Below, piece by piece: positions 52,377 through 60,613 of a stretch of 64,000 nt of DNA. A program made the translations under genes and the position numbers. Each line of letters begins with the position of its first letter. The stretch's first letter is position 1. This DNA comes from Deltaproteobacteria bacterium (GTDB lineage Bacteria > Myxococcota > Myxococcia > Myxococcales > 40CM-4-68-19): the NCBI GenBank assembly GCA_005879315.1, contig VBLC01000039.1:1-64000 (forward strand), given 5' to 3'. Below the pieces are notes generated by a model, which was given only the letters and a program-made list of their open reading frames with translations, did not search any database and was not told where the DNA came from.

Positions 52377-53905
52377 CCCTCGTCCACCGCGCGCCCGCGC
52401 AGCGCGAAGAGGCCCTGCGGCCGGCGCTGGATGAAGAGGATGACGAAGACGAGCACGGCGATCTTGGCCATCACCGCGCCGGCGCTGGGCTCGAGGAACT
52501 TGCTGACGATGCCCAGGCCGGCCGCCGCGATGACGGTCCCCGCCAGCTGGCCCACGCCGCCCAGCACCACCACCATGAAGGAGTCGACGATGAATCCCTG
52601 GCCTAGCTCGGGGCCGACGTTGCCGATCTGCGAGAGGGCGCAGCCGCCGAGGCCGGCGATTCCGCTGCCCAGAGCGAAAGCGAGCAGATCGATGCGCGGC
52701 GTCGCCACTCCGAGTCCCGCGGCGCGCTGGCGATCTTGCGTGACGGCGCGGACGAGAAGGCCGAGGCGCGTCCGGGTGAGGAGCGCCCAGACGAGGAGCA
52801 AGACACTCGCCGCAAAGGCGAAGATGGCGATGCGGTTGAAGGGCAGGACCAATCCGGCCAGGAGCGTGACGCCGCCTGACATCCAGGAGGGATTCGAGAC
52901 CTCGACGTTCTGCGCGCCGAAGGCCGTGCGCACCGCCTGGATGGCGAGAAGGCTCGCGCCCCAGGTCGCGAGCAGTGTCTCCAGCGGACGTCCGTAGAGC
53001 TTGCGGACGACGAAGAGCTCGAGCAGCACGCCGGCCAGCGCCGCAGCGACGAACGAGGCGGGCAGCGCGGCGGCGAGATACCAGTCGAAGAACCGCCCGC
53101 CGCGGAAGGCCGACTGCACCAGCCAGGTGGCGTAGGCGCCGACCATCAAGAGCTCGCCGTGCGCCATGTTGATGACGCCCATCAGGCCGAAGGTGATGGC
53201 CAGTCCGAGTGCGGCGAGCAGAAGGATGCTGGCCAGGCTCAGCCCCGAAAAGACCAGGCCCACCATGTCGGCGCGGCGCTGCGAGGCCTCGACGCTCTCG
53301 ATCGCGCTGCGCAGGGCCGCGAGGATCTGCGGGTCTTGCTCGAGCGCGAGCCGCTGCGTGAGCTGCCGCTGGGCGTGCGCCTTGCGTAGCTCCTCGATCG
53401 CGGCGAAGCGCTTCTGCCGATCGGGGCTGGCCAGCGCCAGCATGGCATGCGTGCCGCGCAGCGCTTCCTTCACCCGGGCGTCGGTCTCGCCCTGCAGCGC
53501 CTTCTGCACCGCGGGCAAGAGGTCGGCATCTCCGCTCTCTTGAAGAGCGCGCGCCGCCGCCAGCCGATCGGCCGCGGCCGCGGAGAAGAGACCCAGCGCG
53601 GCGATCGCCCGCGTGAGCGATCGCCGCAGCCGGTTGTTGATTCCGACCTTCTCCACCTCCTCTCTCGGCACCGCCGCCGGCGCGCCGCTGAGCGCGTCGC
53701 GCAGCGTGCCGCGATCGTCGATCAAGACTGCCCCCGCTTCGCTGAGATAGAGATTTCCTTCCTGCAACGCGCGCAAGACCGGCAGCGCCGCTGCATCACC
53801 CGCGGCGACCAGCGCGGAGATGGCCTCTTCGCGCGAGTCGCCGCGGGCCAGCTTGTCCAGAGTCGTGGCGTTCAACGCCGTAGCTATGGCAAGCGCGGCG
53901 ATCAT
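52373..53905 (-). CDS. urtB: Urea ABC transporter permease UrtB
   Basis: 510 residues. A ~200-residue extracytoplasmic helical domain (from ATTLDKLARGDSREEAISAL) typical of UrtB precedes the membrane part, in which GVINMAHGELLMVGAYATWL and TQDRQRAAGLGVATPRID are conserved. It overlaps the porin-like gene upstream by four bases. Confidence 0.95.
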   Translation of the reverse strand: MIAALAIATALNATTLDKLARGDSREEAISALVAAGDAAALPVLRALQEGNLYLSEAGAVLIDDRGTLRDALSGAPAAVPREEVEKVGINNRLRRSLTRAIAALGLFSAAAADRLAAARALQESGDADLLPAVQKALQGETDARVKEALRGTHAMLALASPDRQKRFAAIEELRKAHAQRQLTQRLALEQDPQILAALRSAIESVEASQRRADMVGLVFSGLSLASILLLAALGLAITFGLMGVINMAHGELLMVGAYATWLVQSAFRGGRFFDWYLAAALPASFVAAALAGVLLELFVVRKLYGRPLETLLATWGASLLAIQAVRTAFGAQNVEVSNPSWMSGGVTLLAGLVLPFNRIAIFAFAASVLLLVWALLTRTRLGLLVRAVTQDRQRAAGLGVATPRIDLLAFALGSGIAGLGGCALSQIGNVGPELGQGFIVDSFMVVVLGGVGQLAGTVIAAAGLGIVSKFLEPSAGAVMAKIAVLVFVILFIQRRPQGLFALRGRAVDEG

Positions 53906-54930
53906 TCCTGGATCTGGATGCCGAGCTGCACGTTGGTCTGGCTCGAGCCAGTCGGGGGCGCGCTGTTCTGCACCACCATGGCGACGCGCGCGTTGTGCCC
54001 GTCGAGGATGTAGTTGAGGCCGCCATCGATGGTCTTGATGGCGTCACCCCCCGCTCCCGGCACGGCGTGCTGGTATCGCACCATCGGCTGCACGCGACCC
54101 GGGCCGAGCTTGGAGGCGAAGAGCCAGCTGGCGAGGCCGTAGAAGCTCCAGCCTTGCTTGCCGGCATCGTTGCCCTGATTGAAGTTGTAATAAGCGCCTT
54201 CGAGCGAGAGCACGTCGGCGGCGACCTTGTGCTCGAAGAGCAGGTCGAGGTTCATCCCGAGCAGCTTCTTGTCGCCGGCGGGATCGGCCGTCTTCTTGTA
54301 TTGCAGCGTGCCGCCCAGCGCGAGCACTTCCTTGGAGCCGTAGTACGTGCTCGAGTTGTAGTAGCCCGGCTCCGGGTCGAGGAAGTTGTAGACCAGCCGC
54401 ACCGCGTAGATCGCCTGCCCGATGGGAGTGGTGGGATCGACGGTGAAGACGCCGGCCTGGTACTTGAACTGTCCCTTGTTGACCTGGCCCCACAGCGCCG
54501 CGCCGTCGGCGCGGCCGGCGTAGACCGATGGATATCCATTGACGGTGGTCGGATAGTTCCAGGCGTTCTGATAGTACGGCCCGCTCAAGTTCGCGCGATC
54601 GGAGGGCGGCAAGAAGCGCCCCATCCAGACGTTGAACAAGTCGGTCGGCTCGAACTGCGCCACCGCGTCGAGCACGTGGATGCGGCCGCCGTCGCCGTTG
54701 TTCAGGTCGAGGTTGCCGGAGAACTTCATCCACGGCGCGATCTGCGCGCCGATGTAGGGCCGGACATCGAGCGTCGGCACGCCCAGGCCAGTGGCGGTCG
54801 TGGCGTCGGTATAGCCGCCGCCCACGCGGATTCCCACGCCATAGGAGAGCGACTTCGGTCCCAACGTCAGCTGATCCGCGCTCGCGGCGAAGGCAGCGAG
54901 CGCTGCTGCAGAAGCGGCTGCGATTCTCAT
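53902..54930 (-). CDS. Outer-membrane porin-like protein in the urea operon
   Basis: 342 residues. Signal peptide (RIAAASAAALAAFAASA), then alternating strands rich in Tyr, Trp and Gly ending in NVQLGIQIQE, as in beta-barrel proteins. An N-terminal GIRVGGGYTDATTA and GRFLPPSDRANLSGPYYQN resemble phosphate-selective porin-type barrels. Four-base overlaps with both urtA and urtB put it firmly inside the urea uptake unit, so a role as an outer-membrane channel for urea or short amides is a fair inference. Confidence 0.8.
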   Translation of the reverse strand: MRIAAASAAALAAFAASADQLTLGPKSLSYGVGIRVGGGYTDATTATGLGVPTLDVRPYIGAQIAPWMKFSGNLDLNNGDGGRIHVLDAVAQFEPTDLFNVWMGRFLPPSDRANLSGPYYQNAWNYPTTVNGYPSVYAGRADGAALWGQVNKGQFKYQAGVFTVDPTTPIGQAIYAVRLVYNFLDPEPGYYNSSTYYGSKEVLALGGTLQYKKTADPAGDKKLLGMNLDLLFEHKVAADVLSLEGAYYNFNQGNDAGKQGWSFYGLASWLFASKLGPGRVQPMVRYQHAVPGAGGDAIKTIDGGLNYILDGHNARVAMVVQNSAPPTGSSQTNVQLGIQIQE

Positions 54931-56168
54931 CTCAGCTCCGCATGCTTTTCATTGCCGGGGATGAAGGGGCTCCAGGGCTGCGCGCGGATCGGTTTGTCCG
55001 TCTTCCACACCACGTCGAACTGCCCGTCGCCCTGCACCTCGCCGATCATCACCGGCTTCCAGAGATGGTGGTTGGTCTCGTCCATCTTGAGGACGAACCC
55101 CGAGGGCGCGGGGAAGGTCTGCCCGCTCATCGCCTTGCGCACCTCATCGACCTTGACGCTGCCGGCCTTCTTCACCGCCTGCGCCCACATGTGCATGCCG
55201 ACGTAGGTGGCTTCCATCGGGTCGTTGGTGACGCGCGAGTCGCCGCCGGGCAGCTTGTTCTTCTTCACGTACGCCTTCCATTTCTTGATGAAGGCGGCGT
55301 TCTCCTTGTTCTTCACCGACATGAAGTAGTTCCAGGCGGCGAGGTGGCCGATCAGCGGCTTGGTGTCGATGCCGCGCAGCTCCTCCTCGCCGACGGAGAA
55401 AGCCACCACCGGGATGTCCGTCGCCTTGAGCCCCTGGTTGCCCAGCTCCTTGTAGAAGGGGACGTTGCTGTCGCCGTTGATGGTGGAGATCACGGCAGTC
55501 CGGCCACCGGCGCCGAACGCTTTGACCTGGGCGACGATGGTCTGGTAGTCGCTGTGCCCGAAAGGCGTGTACGTCTCCTGGATGTCGGTCTCCGGAACGC
55601 CTTTGGAGCGCAAGAAGGCGCGGAGGATCTTGTTGGTGGTGCGCGGATAGACGTAGTCGGTGCCGAGCAGGAAGAAGCGCGTCGCTCCGCCGCCCTCCTT
55701 GCTCATCAAGTATTCCACGGCGGGGATGGCCTGCTGGTTGGGCGCGGCGCCGGTGTAGAAGATGTTTTGCGAGAGCTCCTCGCCCTCGTACTGCACCGGA
55801 TAGAAGAGGAGCCCGTTCAACTCCTCGAAGACGGGCAGGACCGACTTGCGCGAGACCGAGGTCCAGCAGCCGAACACCACCGCCACCTTGTCCTGGGTGA
55901 GCAGCTGCCGCGCCTTCTCGGCGAAGAGCGGCCAGTTCGAGGCGGGATCGACGACGATGGGCTCGATCTTTTTTCCCAGCACGCCGCCCTTGGCGTTGAT
56001 CTCGTCGATGGTCATCAGCGCCACGTCCTTGAGCGACGTCTCGCTGATCGCCATCGTCCCCGAGAGCGAGTGGAGGATGCCGACCTTGATCGTCTCCTCT
56101 GCGCGCGACTGCGTCGCGCAGAGAGCGGATGCCATCACCAGCGTTGCCAGTCTGAAGCTCCTCATCAT
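54927..56168 (-). CDS. urtA: Urea ABC transporter substrate-binding protein
   Basis: 413 residues from the ATG at 56168, preceded by AAAGGAGA. Signal peptide MMRSFRLATLVMASALC; UrtA hallmarks: VGILHSLSGTMAISETSLKD, GCWTSVSRKSVLPVFE, NGLLFYPVQYEGEE and FVLKMDETNHHLWKP. First gene of an eleven-gene operon running to ureG. Transcribed from a sigma-54 promoter candidate. Confidence 0.96.
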   Translation of the reverse strand: MMRSFRLATLVMASALCATQSRAEETIKVGILHSLSGTMAISETSLKDVALMTIDEINAKGGVLGKKIEPIVVDPASNWPLFAEKARQLLTQDKVAVVFGCWTSVSRKSVLPVFEELNGLLFYPVQYEGEELSQNIFYTGAAPNQQAIPAVEYLMSKEGGGATRFFLLGTDYVYPRTTNKILRAFLRSKGVPETDIQETYTPFGHSDYQTIVAQVKAFGAGGRTAVISTINGDSNVPFYKELGNQGLKATDIPVVAFSVGEEELRGIDTKPLIGHLAAWNYFMSVKNKENAAFIKKWKAYVKKNKLPGGDSRVTNDPMEATYVGMHMWAQAVKKAGSVKVDEVRKAMSGQTFPAPSGFVLKMDETNHHLWKPVMIGEVQGDGQFDVVWKTDKPIRAQPWSPFIPGNEKHAELR

Positions 56169-56203
56169 GTCTCCTTTGGTGTGAACTGAACCGTTCCCGC
56201 CTG

Positions 56204-56219
56204 TGCAAGCGCAGGACCA
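56204..56219 (-). promoter_or_regulatory. Sigma-54 (-24/-12) promoter of the urt-ure operon
   Basis: Minus strand reads TGGTCCTGCGCTTGCA: GG-N10-GC with the same TGGTCC -24 and TTGCA -12 boxes as at amt, but a different five-base spacer. The start is predicted near 56193, 25 bases before urtA. Confidence 0.75.
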
Positions 56220-56276
56220 CCCCGCGGCACACGCCGCGCCACTCGCGCGCGGAAAAATTTGCCGGACGGCTGGCAC

Positions 56277-56318
56277 GACGAATTCGTACGATCCGCCTCG
56301 CGACCCGACGAAATCGTC
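56277..56318. promoter_or_regulatory. Paired activator sites, urtA proximal pair
   Basis: GACGAATTCGTA (56277-56288) and GACGAAATCGTC (56307-56318), 30 bp start to start, centred near -90 and -120 from the predicted urtA start. This matches the amt proximal pair in motif, spacing and position. Confidence 0.6.
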
Positions 56319-56336
56319 AGCGTTGCAAAACCAACC

Positions 56337-56360
56337 TTGGCGCGTTCGTTGGCGCGTTCG
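56337..56360. repeat. Perfect 12-bp tandem duplication
   Basis: TTGGCGCGTTCG occurs twice back to back between the two activator-site pairs upstream of urtA. No function is evident; it could be a small slippage duplication or a protein site. Confidence 0.6.
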
Positions 56361-56406
56361 ATCGAGCGGCGCCTTGGCCCCGCTTCGCCCCTCCGGCGTC
56401 ACATCC

Positions 56407-56448
56407 GACGGATTTGTCGTCTGCTCAGATCGAAACGACGAACTTGTT
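56407..56448. promoter_or_regulatory. Paired activator sites, urtA distal pair
   Basis: GACGGATTTGTC (56407-56418) and GACGAACTTGTT (56437-56448), 30 bp start to start, centred near -220 and -250 from urtA. They correspond to the amt distal pair at about -226 and -256. They also lie ~100-140 bp ahead of the ilv promoter candidate. Confidence 0.55.
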
Positions 56449-56457
56449 GCCGCCGCA

Positions 56458-56488
56458 GAGCGCCCGGAGAGTGATCGGCCGGGCGCTC
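56458..56488. other. GC-rich hairpin in the urtA-ilv intergenic region
   Basis: Perfect 10-bp arms GAGCGCCCGG and CCGGGCGCTC around an 11-base loop. There is no good T-tract on either side (only a CCTTTC downstream on plus), so it is not a convincing intrinsic terminator. It lies between the enhancer-like sites and the ilv promoter region and may insulate them. Confidence 0.4.
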
Positions 56489-56544
56489 CGTCGGGCCTTT
56501 CGCCGAGGAAAGGCGCGGAATGCCGGCGTCTTGCTCGAATAAAT

Positions 56545-56574
56545 TTGACAAGAGTTCGCGATCGACGTTACGGA
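56545..56574 (+). promoter_or_regulatory. Candidate sigma-70-type promoter of the ilv-leu operon
   Basis: A perfect TTGACA at 56545-56550 is followed after 17-18 bases by TTACGG/TACGGA, a weak -10. Transcription would start close to 56580, only a few bases before the leader-peptide ATG. The -35 is convincing, the -10 is not. Confidence 0.4.
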
Positions 56575-56583
56575 TCGCAGCCC

Positions 56584-56700
56584 ATGACTTCGCAGCCAAA
56601 GGCCAGCTCGTTCACCACCGCGCCTCGCGCTGCGCTCTCGCTTCTCGTCCTCGTCGGCCTCCTTCCCCTCATTACCGTGGGGTGCGGGCCGCCTGTCTGA
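56584..56700 (+). CDS. Leu/Val-rich leader peptide of the ilv-leu attenuator
   Basis: 38 residues. The control region LSLLVLVGLLPLITV contains seven leucines, three valines and an isoleucine in 15 residues (a fourth valine ends the peptide), the products of the operon below. No other function is apparent. Its stop lies 25 bases before the terminator stem, the spacing expected for ribosome-mediated attenuation. Confidence 0.8.
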   Translation: MTSQPKASSFTTAPRAALSLLVLVGLLPLITVGCGPPV

Positions 56701-56736
56701 CCGAGAAAGTTTCCGGAAGGAACAGGCCCCCGCACC
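56681..56736 (+). promoter_or_regulatory. Antiterminator pairing of the ilv-leu leader
   Basis: GGTGCGGG at 56681-56688, inside the end of the leader peptide, is complementary over eight bases to CCCGCACC at 56729-56736, which is the 5' arm of the terminator. If the ribosome stalls at the Leu/Val codons before 56680, this pairing would prevent the terminator from forming. Confidence 0.7.
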
Positions 56737-56760
56737 GAGAAGGTGCGGGGGCTTTTTTTT
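56726..56760 (+). terminator. Intrinsic terminator (attenuator) before ilvB
   Basis: A perfect 11-bp GC-rich stem, GCCCCCGCACC / GGTGCGGGGGC, with a GAGAA loop, followed directly by eight T residues. It lies between the leader peptide and ilvB, 16 bases before the ilvB ATG. Confidence 0.92.
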
Positions 56761-56775
56761 CGCCCCGAGGTCCGC

Positions 56776-58497
56776 ATGTCGAACGCAGTCGCCATCGAGA
56801 AGGTCGATCCCGCGCAGCGGACGGGCGCGCAGTTCATCTGGGAGGTGCTCGCGCGGGAGGGGGTCGACGTCGTCTTCGGCTATCCGGGCGGCGCGATCAT
56901 GCCGACGTACGACGCCATGCCTGCCTACCCGGTGCGGCACGTGCTGGTGCGGCACGAGCAAGGCGCGGCTCACATGGCCGACGGCTACGCGCGCGCTTCC
57001 GGAAGAGTCGGCGTGGCGCTCGCCACCTCGGGGCCCGGGGCGACGAACCTCGTGACCGGCATCGCCACGGCGATGATGGACTCCTCGCCCATCGTCTGCA
57101 TCACCGGCCAGGTGGGCTCGGCGCTCCTCGGCAGCGACGCCTTCCAGGAGATCGACATCACCGGCATCACCCTGCCGATCACCAAGCACAACTATCTCGT
57201 CACGCGCGCCGCGGACGTCGCGCCGGTGCTGCACGAGGCATTTCACATCGCGCGCTCGGGGCGGCCCGGGCCGGTGCTGGTCGACATCAGCAAGGATGCC
57301 CAGCAGGGATCGGCGCGCCTCGAGGCGATCTCGGCGCCGCCGCGCGATCGTCCGCTGCAGCACGCCTCGGAGCTCGCCATCCGCCGCGCGGCCGCGCTGA
57401 TCGACGCCGCCGAGCGGCCACTCATTCTCGCCGGCCACGGCGTGCTCAAGTCGCAATCGAGCAAGCTGCTGCGCGAGTTCGCCGAGAAGACCGGCATCCC
57501 CGTCGCTTCCACACTGCTCGGCCTGGGCGGATTTCCCGCCTCCCATCCGCTCAGCCTGGGCATGATGGGCATGCACGGCGAGGCCTTCGTCAACACCGCG
57601 CTGCAGGAAGCGGATCTGCTGCTCGCTTTCGGGATGCGCTTCGACGACCGCGTGACCGGCAAGCTGCAGACGTTCGCGGTCCACGCCAGGAAGATCCACG
57701 CCGAGATCGATCCCTCCGAGATCAACAAGAACGTCCGCGTCGACGTGGCGCTGCCGGGCGACCTGCGCGGCACCCTGGAGAAGCTCCTCCCGGCGGTGCT
57801 CGCGCGCAGTCGCACCCCGTGGCTGGAGCGGATCGCGGCGCGGAGGGGGGAGTGCTCGCGGCGCGACGTGCAGTCGCTGCCTGAGGGCGGAAAGCTGCTC
57901 GCGCCCCATGTGCTCCACGATCTCTGGCGGCTGACCGAGGGCAAGGCGCTCGTCGTCACCGACGTCGGCCAGCACCAGATGTGGGAAGCGCAGTACTACA
58001 AGCACGAGCGGCCCCGCTCGCTGATCACTTCCGGCGGCCTCGGCACCATGGGGTTCGCGCTGCCGGCCGCCATCGGCGCGCGCTTCGCCCGGCCCGACGA
58101 CGAGATCTGGGTCGTCGTCGGCGACGGCGGCTTCCAGATGACCTCCTGCGAGCTGACGACCTGCGCGCAGGAAGGGATCAAGGTCAACGTCGCCATCATC
58201 AACAACGGATATCTGGGGATGGTTCGGCAGTGGCAGGAGTTCTTCTACGGCCGCCGCTACGTGGCGACGCCTTTGCGCAGTCCCGACTTCGTCGACCTCG
58301 CCAAGGCGCACGGCCTCTGCGGCCTGCGGGTCACCAAGCGGGCCGAGATTGCCGATGCGGTCGCGCGCGCGCGGACAGAGCCCGGCACGGTGGTGATCGA
58401 CTTCCGCGTCGAGCAGGAGGACGTCGTCTATCCCATGGTCCCGGCCAACGCGGACTTGCGCGACATGATCCGGCGGCCTTTCGAGGAGGAAGAATGA
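56776..58497 (+). CDS. ilvB: Acetolactate synthase large subunit
   Basis: 573 residues from the ATG at 56776; the earlier in-frame ATG at 56743 lies inside the terminator hairpin. TPP-dependent enzyme: VFGYPGGAIMP, catalytic Glu in VRHEQGAAHMADGYAR, FAD-region GMRFDDRVTG, and the TPP motif GDGGFQMTSCEL...NNGYLGMVRQWQ. It makes acetolactate or acetohydroxybutyrate, the first common step of Val, Leu and Ile synthesis. Overlaps ilvN by four bases. Confidence 0.97.
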   Translation: MSNAVAIEKVDPAQRTGAQFIWEVLAREGVDVVFGYPGGAIMPTYDAMPAYPVRHVLVRHEQGAAHMADGYARASGRVGVALATSGPGATNLVTGIATAMMDSSPIVCITGQVGSALLGSDAFQEIDITGITLPITKHNYLVTRAADVAPVLHEAFHIARSGRPGPVLVDISKDAQQGSARLEAISAPPRDRPLQHASELAIRRAAALIDAAERPLILAGHGVLKSQSSKLLREFAEKTGIPVASTLLGLGGFPASHPLSLGMMGMHGEAFVNTALQEADLLLAFGMRFDDRVTGKLQTFAVHARKIHAEIDPSEINKNVRVDVALPGDLRGTLEKLLPAVLARSRTPWLERIAARRGECSRRDVQSLPEGGKLLAPHVLHDLWRLTEGKALVVTDVGQHQMWEAQYYKHERPRSLITSGGLGTMGFALPAAIGARFARPDDEIWVVVGDGGFQMTSCELTTCAQEGIKVNVAIINNGYLGMVRQWQEFFYGRRYVATPLRSPDFVDLAKAHGLCGLRVTKRAEIADAVARARTEPGTVVIDFRVEQEDVVYPMVPANADLRDMIRRPFEEEE

Positions 58498-59048
58498 GCC
58501 ACGACTCGGCCTTCGCCATCCCGCGCGAGCGGCGCGGCTCGCGCACCCTGATCGCGCACCTCGAGGACCGGCCCGGCGCGCTCAACCGCGTCGTCTCGCT
58601 CTTCCGGCGGCGCGGCTTCAACATCGACTCGCTCACCGTCGGCACGACCGAGCGGCCCGGGGTCTCGCGCCTCACGGTGGTCGTGCAGGCGGACGACGAG
58701 ACCGCGCAGAAGCTGGCCGCCAACCTCTACAAGCTGGTCGACGTGCTCGACGTCGAGGACCTGACCCGCGCGCCGGCCGTGGCGCGCGAGCTGGCCTTCG
58801 TCAAGGTCCGCGCCTCGCCGGAGCGGCGCTCGGAAGTGCTGCAGCTCTGCGAGGCCTTCCGCGCCCGCGTCATCGACGTGGCTCCCGCCTCGATCATCGT
58901 CGAGACGACCGGCGCGCAGGACAAGCTCGACGGGCTCATCGAAGTGCTGCGGCCCTTCGGCATCCTCGAGCTGGTGCGCACCGGCGCGGTGGCGATGGCG
59001 CGCGGGACTTCTTCCATTCCTTTCCCTGAAGCGGAGGTTGCGACATGA
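58494..59048 (+). CDS. ilvN: Acetolactate synthase small (regulatory) subunit
   Basis: 184 residues. N-terminal ACT domain (LIAHLEDRPGALNRVVSLFR, RRGFNIDSLTVGTTE) and the C-terminal IlvN domain. It confers valine feedback inhibition on IlvB. ATGA overlaps on both sides. Confidence 0.96.
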   Translation: MSHDSAFAIPRERRGSRTLIAHLEDRPGALNRVVSLFRRRGFNIDSLTVGTTERPGVSRLTVVVQADDETAQKLAANLYKLVDVLDVEDLTRAPAVARELAFVKVRASPERRSEVLQLCEAFRARVIDVAPASIIVETTGAQDKLDGLIEVLRPFGILELVRTGAVAMARGTSSIPFPEAEVAT

Positions 59049-60613
59049 GCGGCGCGGACCGAGTGATCGTCTTCGACACCACCTTGCGCGATGGCGAGCA
59101 AGCGCCCGGCGCGAGCATGAATCTCCAGCAGAAGCTCCAGGTCGCTCGCGCGCTCGCGCAGCTGGGCGTGGACGTGATGGAGGCCGGCTTTCCGGTGGCC
59201 TCGCCGGGCGACTTCCAGTCGGTGGAGGCCATCGCGCGCCAGGTCGAGGGCCCGACCATCTGCGCGCTCGCCCGCGCCGTCCGGCCCGACATCGACGCGG
59301 CCCTCCAGGCGCTCTCCCCTGCGCCGCGCAAGCGGGTGCACGTCTTTCTCGCCACCAGCCCCATCCACCGGCAGCACAAGCTGAAGATGTCGCGCGAGCA
59401 GGTGGTGCGCGCTTCCAGCGAGTCCGTCGCCTACGCGCGCGAGCGCTGCGAGGACGTCGAGTTCTCCCCGGAGGACGCCGCCCGCACGGAGCCCGACTTC
59501 CTCTGCGAAGTCGTCGAGCGCGCCATCGAGGCCGGCGCCGGGACCGTCAACATCCCCGACACCGTCGGGTACGCCGTGCCCGAGCAGTTCGCCGAGCTCT
59601 TCCGGCATCTGCGCGCGAAGGTGCGCGGCATCGAGCGCATCGTCCTCAGCGTCCATTGCCACAACGACCTCGGCCTCGCCGTGGCCAACTCGCTGGCTGC
59701 GCTACGGGCCGGAGCGCGGCAGGTGGAGTGCACCGTCAACGGCATCGGTGAGCGCGCCGGCAACTGCTCGCTGGAAGAGGTGGTGATGGCCATCCGCACG
59801 CGCAGCGACTACCTGGGTCTGCGCACCGGCATCCGCACCGAGAATCTCGCCGCCGCCAGCCGCGTGGTCACCGCCGCCACCGGATTCGTCGTCGCGCGCA
59901 ACAAGGCCGTGGTCGGGCAGAACGCTTTCGCCCACGAGGCCGGAATCCACCAGCACGGCATGCTCTCGCACGCGCAGACCTACGAAGTGATGCGCCCCGA
60001 GGACGTCGGCTGGCGGAGCACCAGCCTGGTCCTGGGCAAGCACAGCGGCCGCCACGCGCTGCACGCGCGGCTCAAGGAGATGGGCCACCAGCTCGAGCCT
60101 GCGCAGATCGAGCAGGTCTTCGAGGAGCTGAAGAAGCTGGCCGACAAGAAGAAGGAGATCTACGACGGAGACCTCGATGCCCTCCTGGTGGGCCTTTTCC
60201 AGAACGGCAGCGGCCGCCGCTGGCAGCTCGTCAGCCTCAACGCCATGAGCGGCACCGGCTCGCCGCCCAGCGCCGCGGTCGCGCTGTTGCGCAAGGACGG
60301 CAAGAAGCTCGAGGAAGCCGCCACCGGCGACGGCCCCGTCGACGCCGTCTTCAAGTGCATCGAGCGCATCACCGGCGTCAGCGCCACGCTCAAGGACTTC
60401 CACGTCAAGAGCGTCACCGCAGGCGAGGATGCGCAGGGCGAAGTCGTCGTGGTGGTCGAGCACGAAGGCCGCAGCTTCCGCGGCCGCGGCCTCTCCACCG
60501 ACATCGTCCTCGCCAGCGCAGAGGCGTACCTCGAAGTGGTCAACCGCATCGCCGCCGGGCGGCTCCTGCGCAAGGCCCCGCCTGAGCCGGAGGTCGTCTG
60601 TGGCGCAGTCTGA
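59045..60613 (+). CDS. leuA: 2-isopropylmalate synthase
   Basis: 522 residues. Catalytic [12 protein letters not shown] at the N-terminus, [12 protein letters not shown] metal site, [10 protein letters not shown], and a C-terminal LeuA dimer/allosteric domain (~390-510) for leucine feedback. Condenses acetyl-CoA with 2-oxoisovalerate. It overlaps leuC by 14 bases. Confidence 0.97.
   Translation: MSGADRVIVFDTTLRDGEQAPGASMNLQQKLQVARALAQLGVDVMEAGFPVASPGDFQSVEAIARQVEGPTICALARAVRPDIDAALQALSPAPRKRVHVFLATSPIHRQHKLKMSREQVVRASSESVAYARERCEDVEFSPEDAARTEPDFLCEVVERAIEAGAGTVNIPDTVGYAVPEQFAELFRHLRAKVRGIERIVLSVHCHNDLGLAVANSLAALRAGARQVECTVNGIGERAGNCSLEEVVMAIRTRSDYLGLRTGIRTENLAAASRVVTAATGFVVARNKAVVGQNAFAHEAGIHQHGMLSHAQTYEVMRPEDVGWRSTSLVLGKHSGRHALHARLKEMGHQLEPAQIEQVFEELKKLADKKKEIYDGDLDALLVGLFQNGSGRRWQLVSLNAMSGTGSPPSAAVALLRKDGKKLEEAATGDGPVDAVFKCIERITGVSATLKDFHVKSVTAGEDAQGEVVVVVEHEGRSFRGRGLSTDIVLASAEAYLEVVNRIAAGRLLRKAPPEPEVVCGAV

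Noticed and set aside
56203-56583. Upstream in-frame extension of the ilv leader peptide (to a 165-residue protein)
   Set aside because: The extension runs through the urtA promoter and activator sites and has no coding character. The 38-residue peptide from 56584 fits attenuation.
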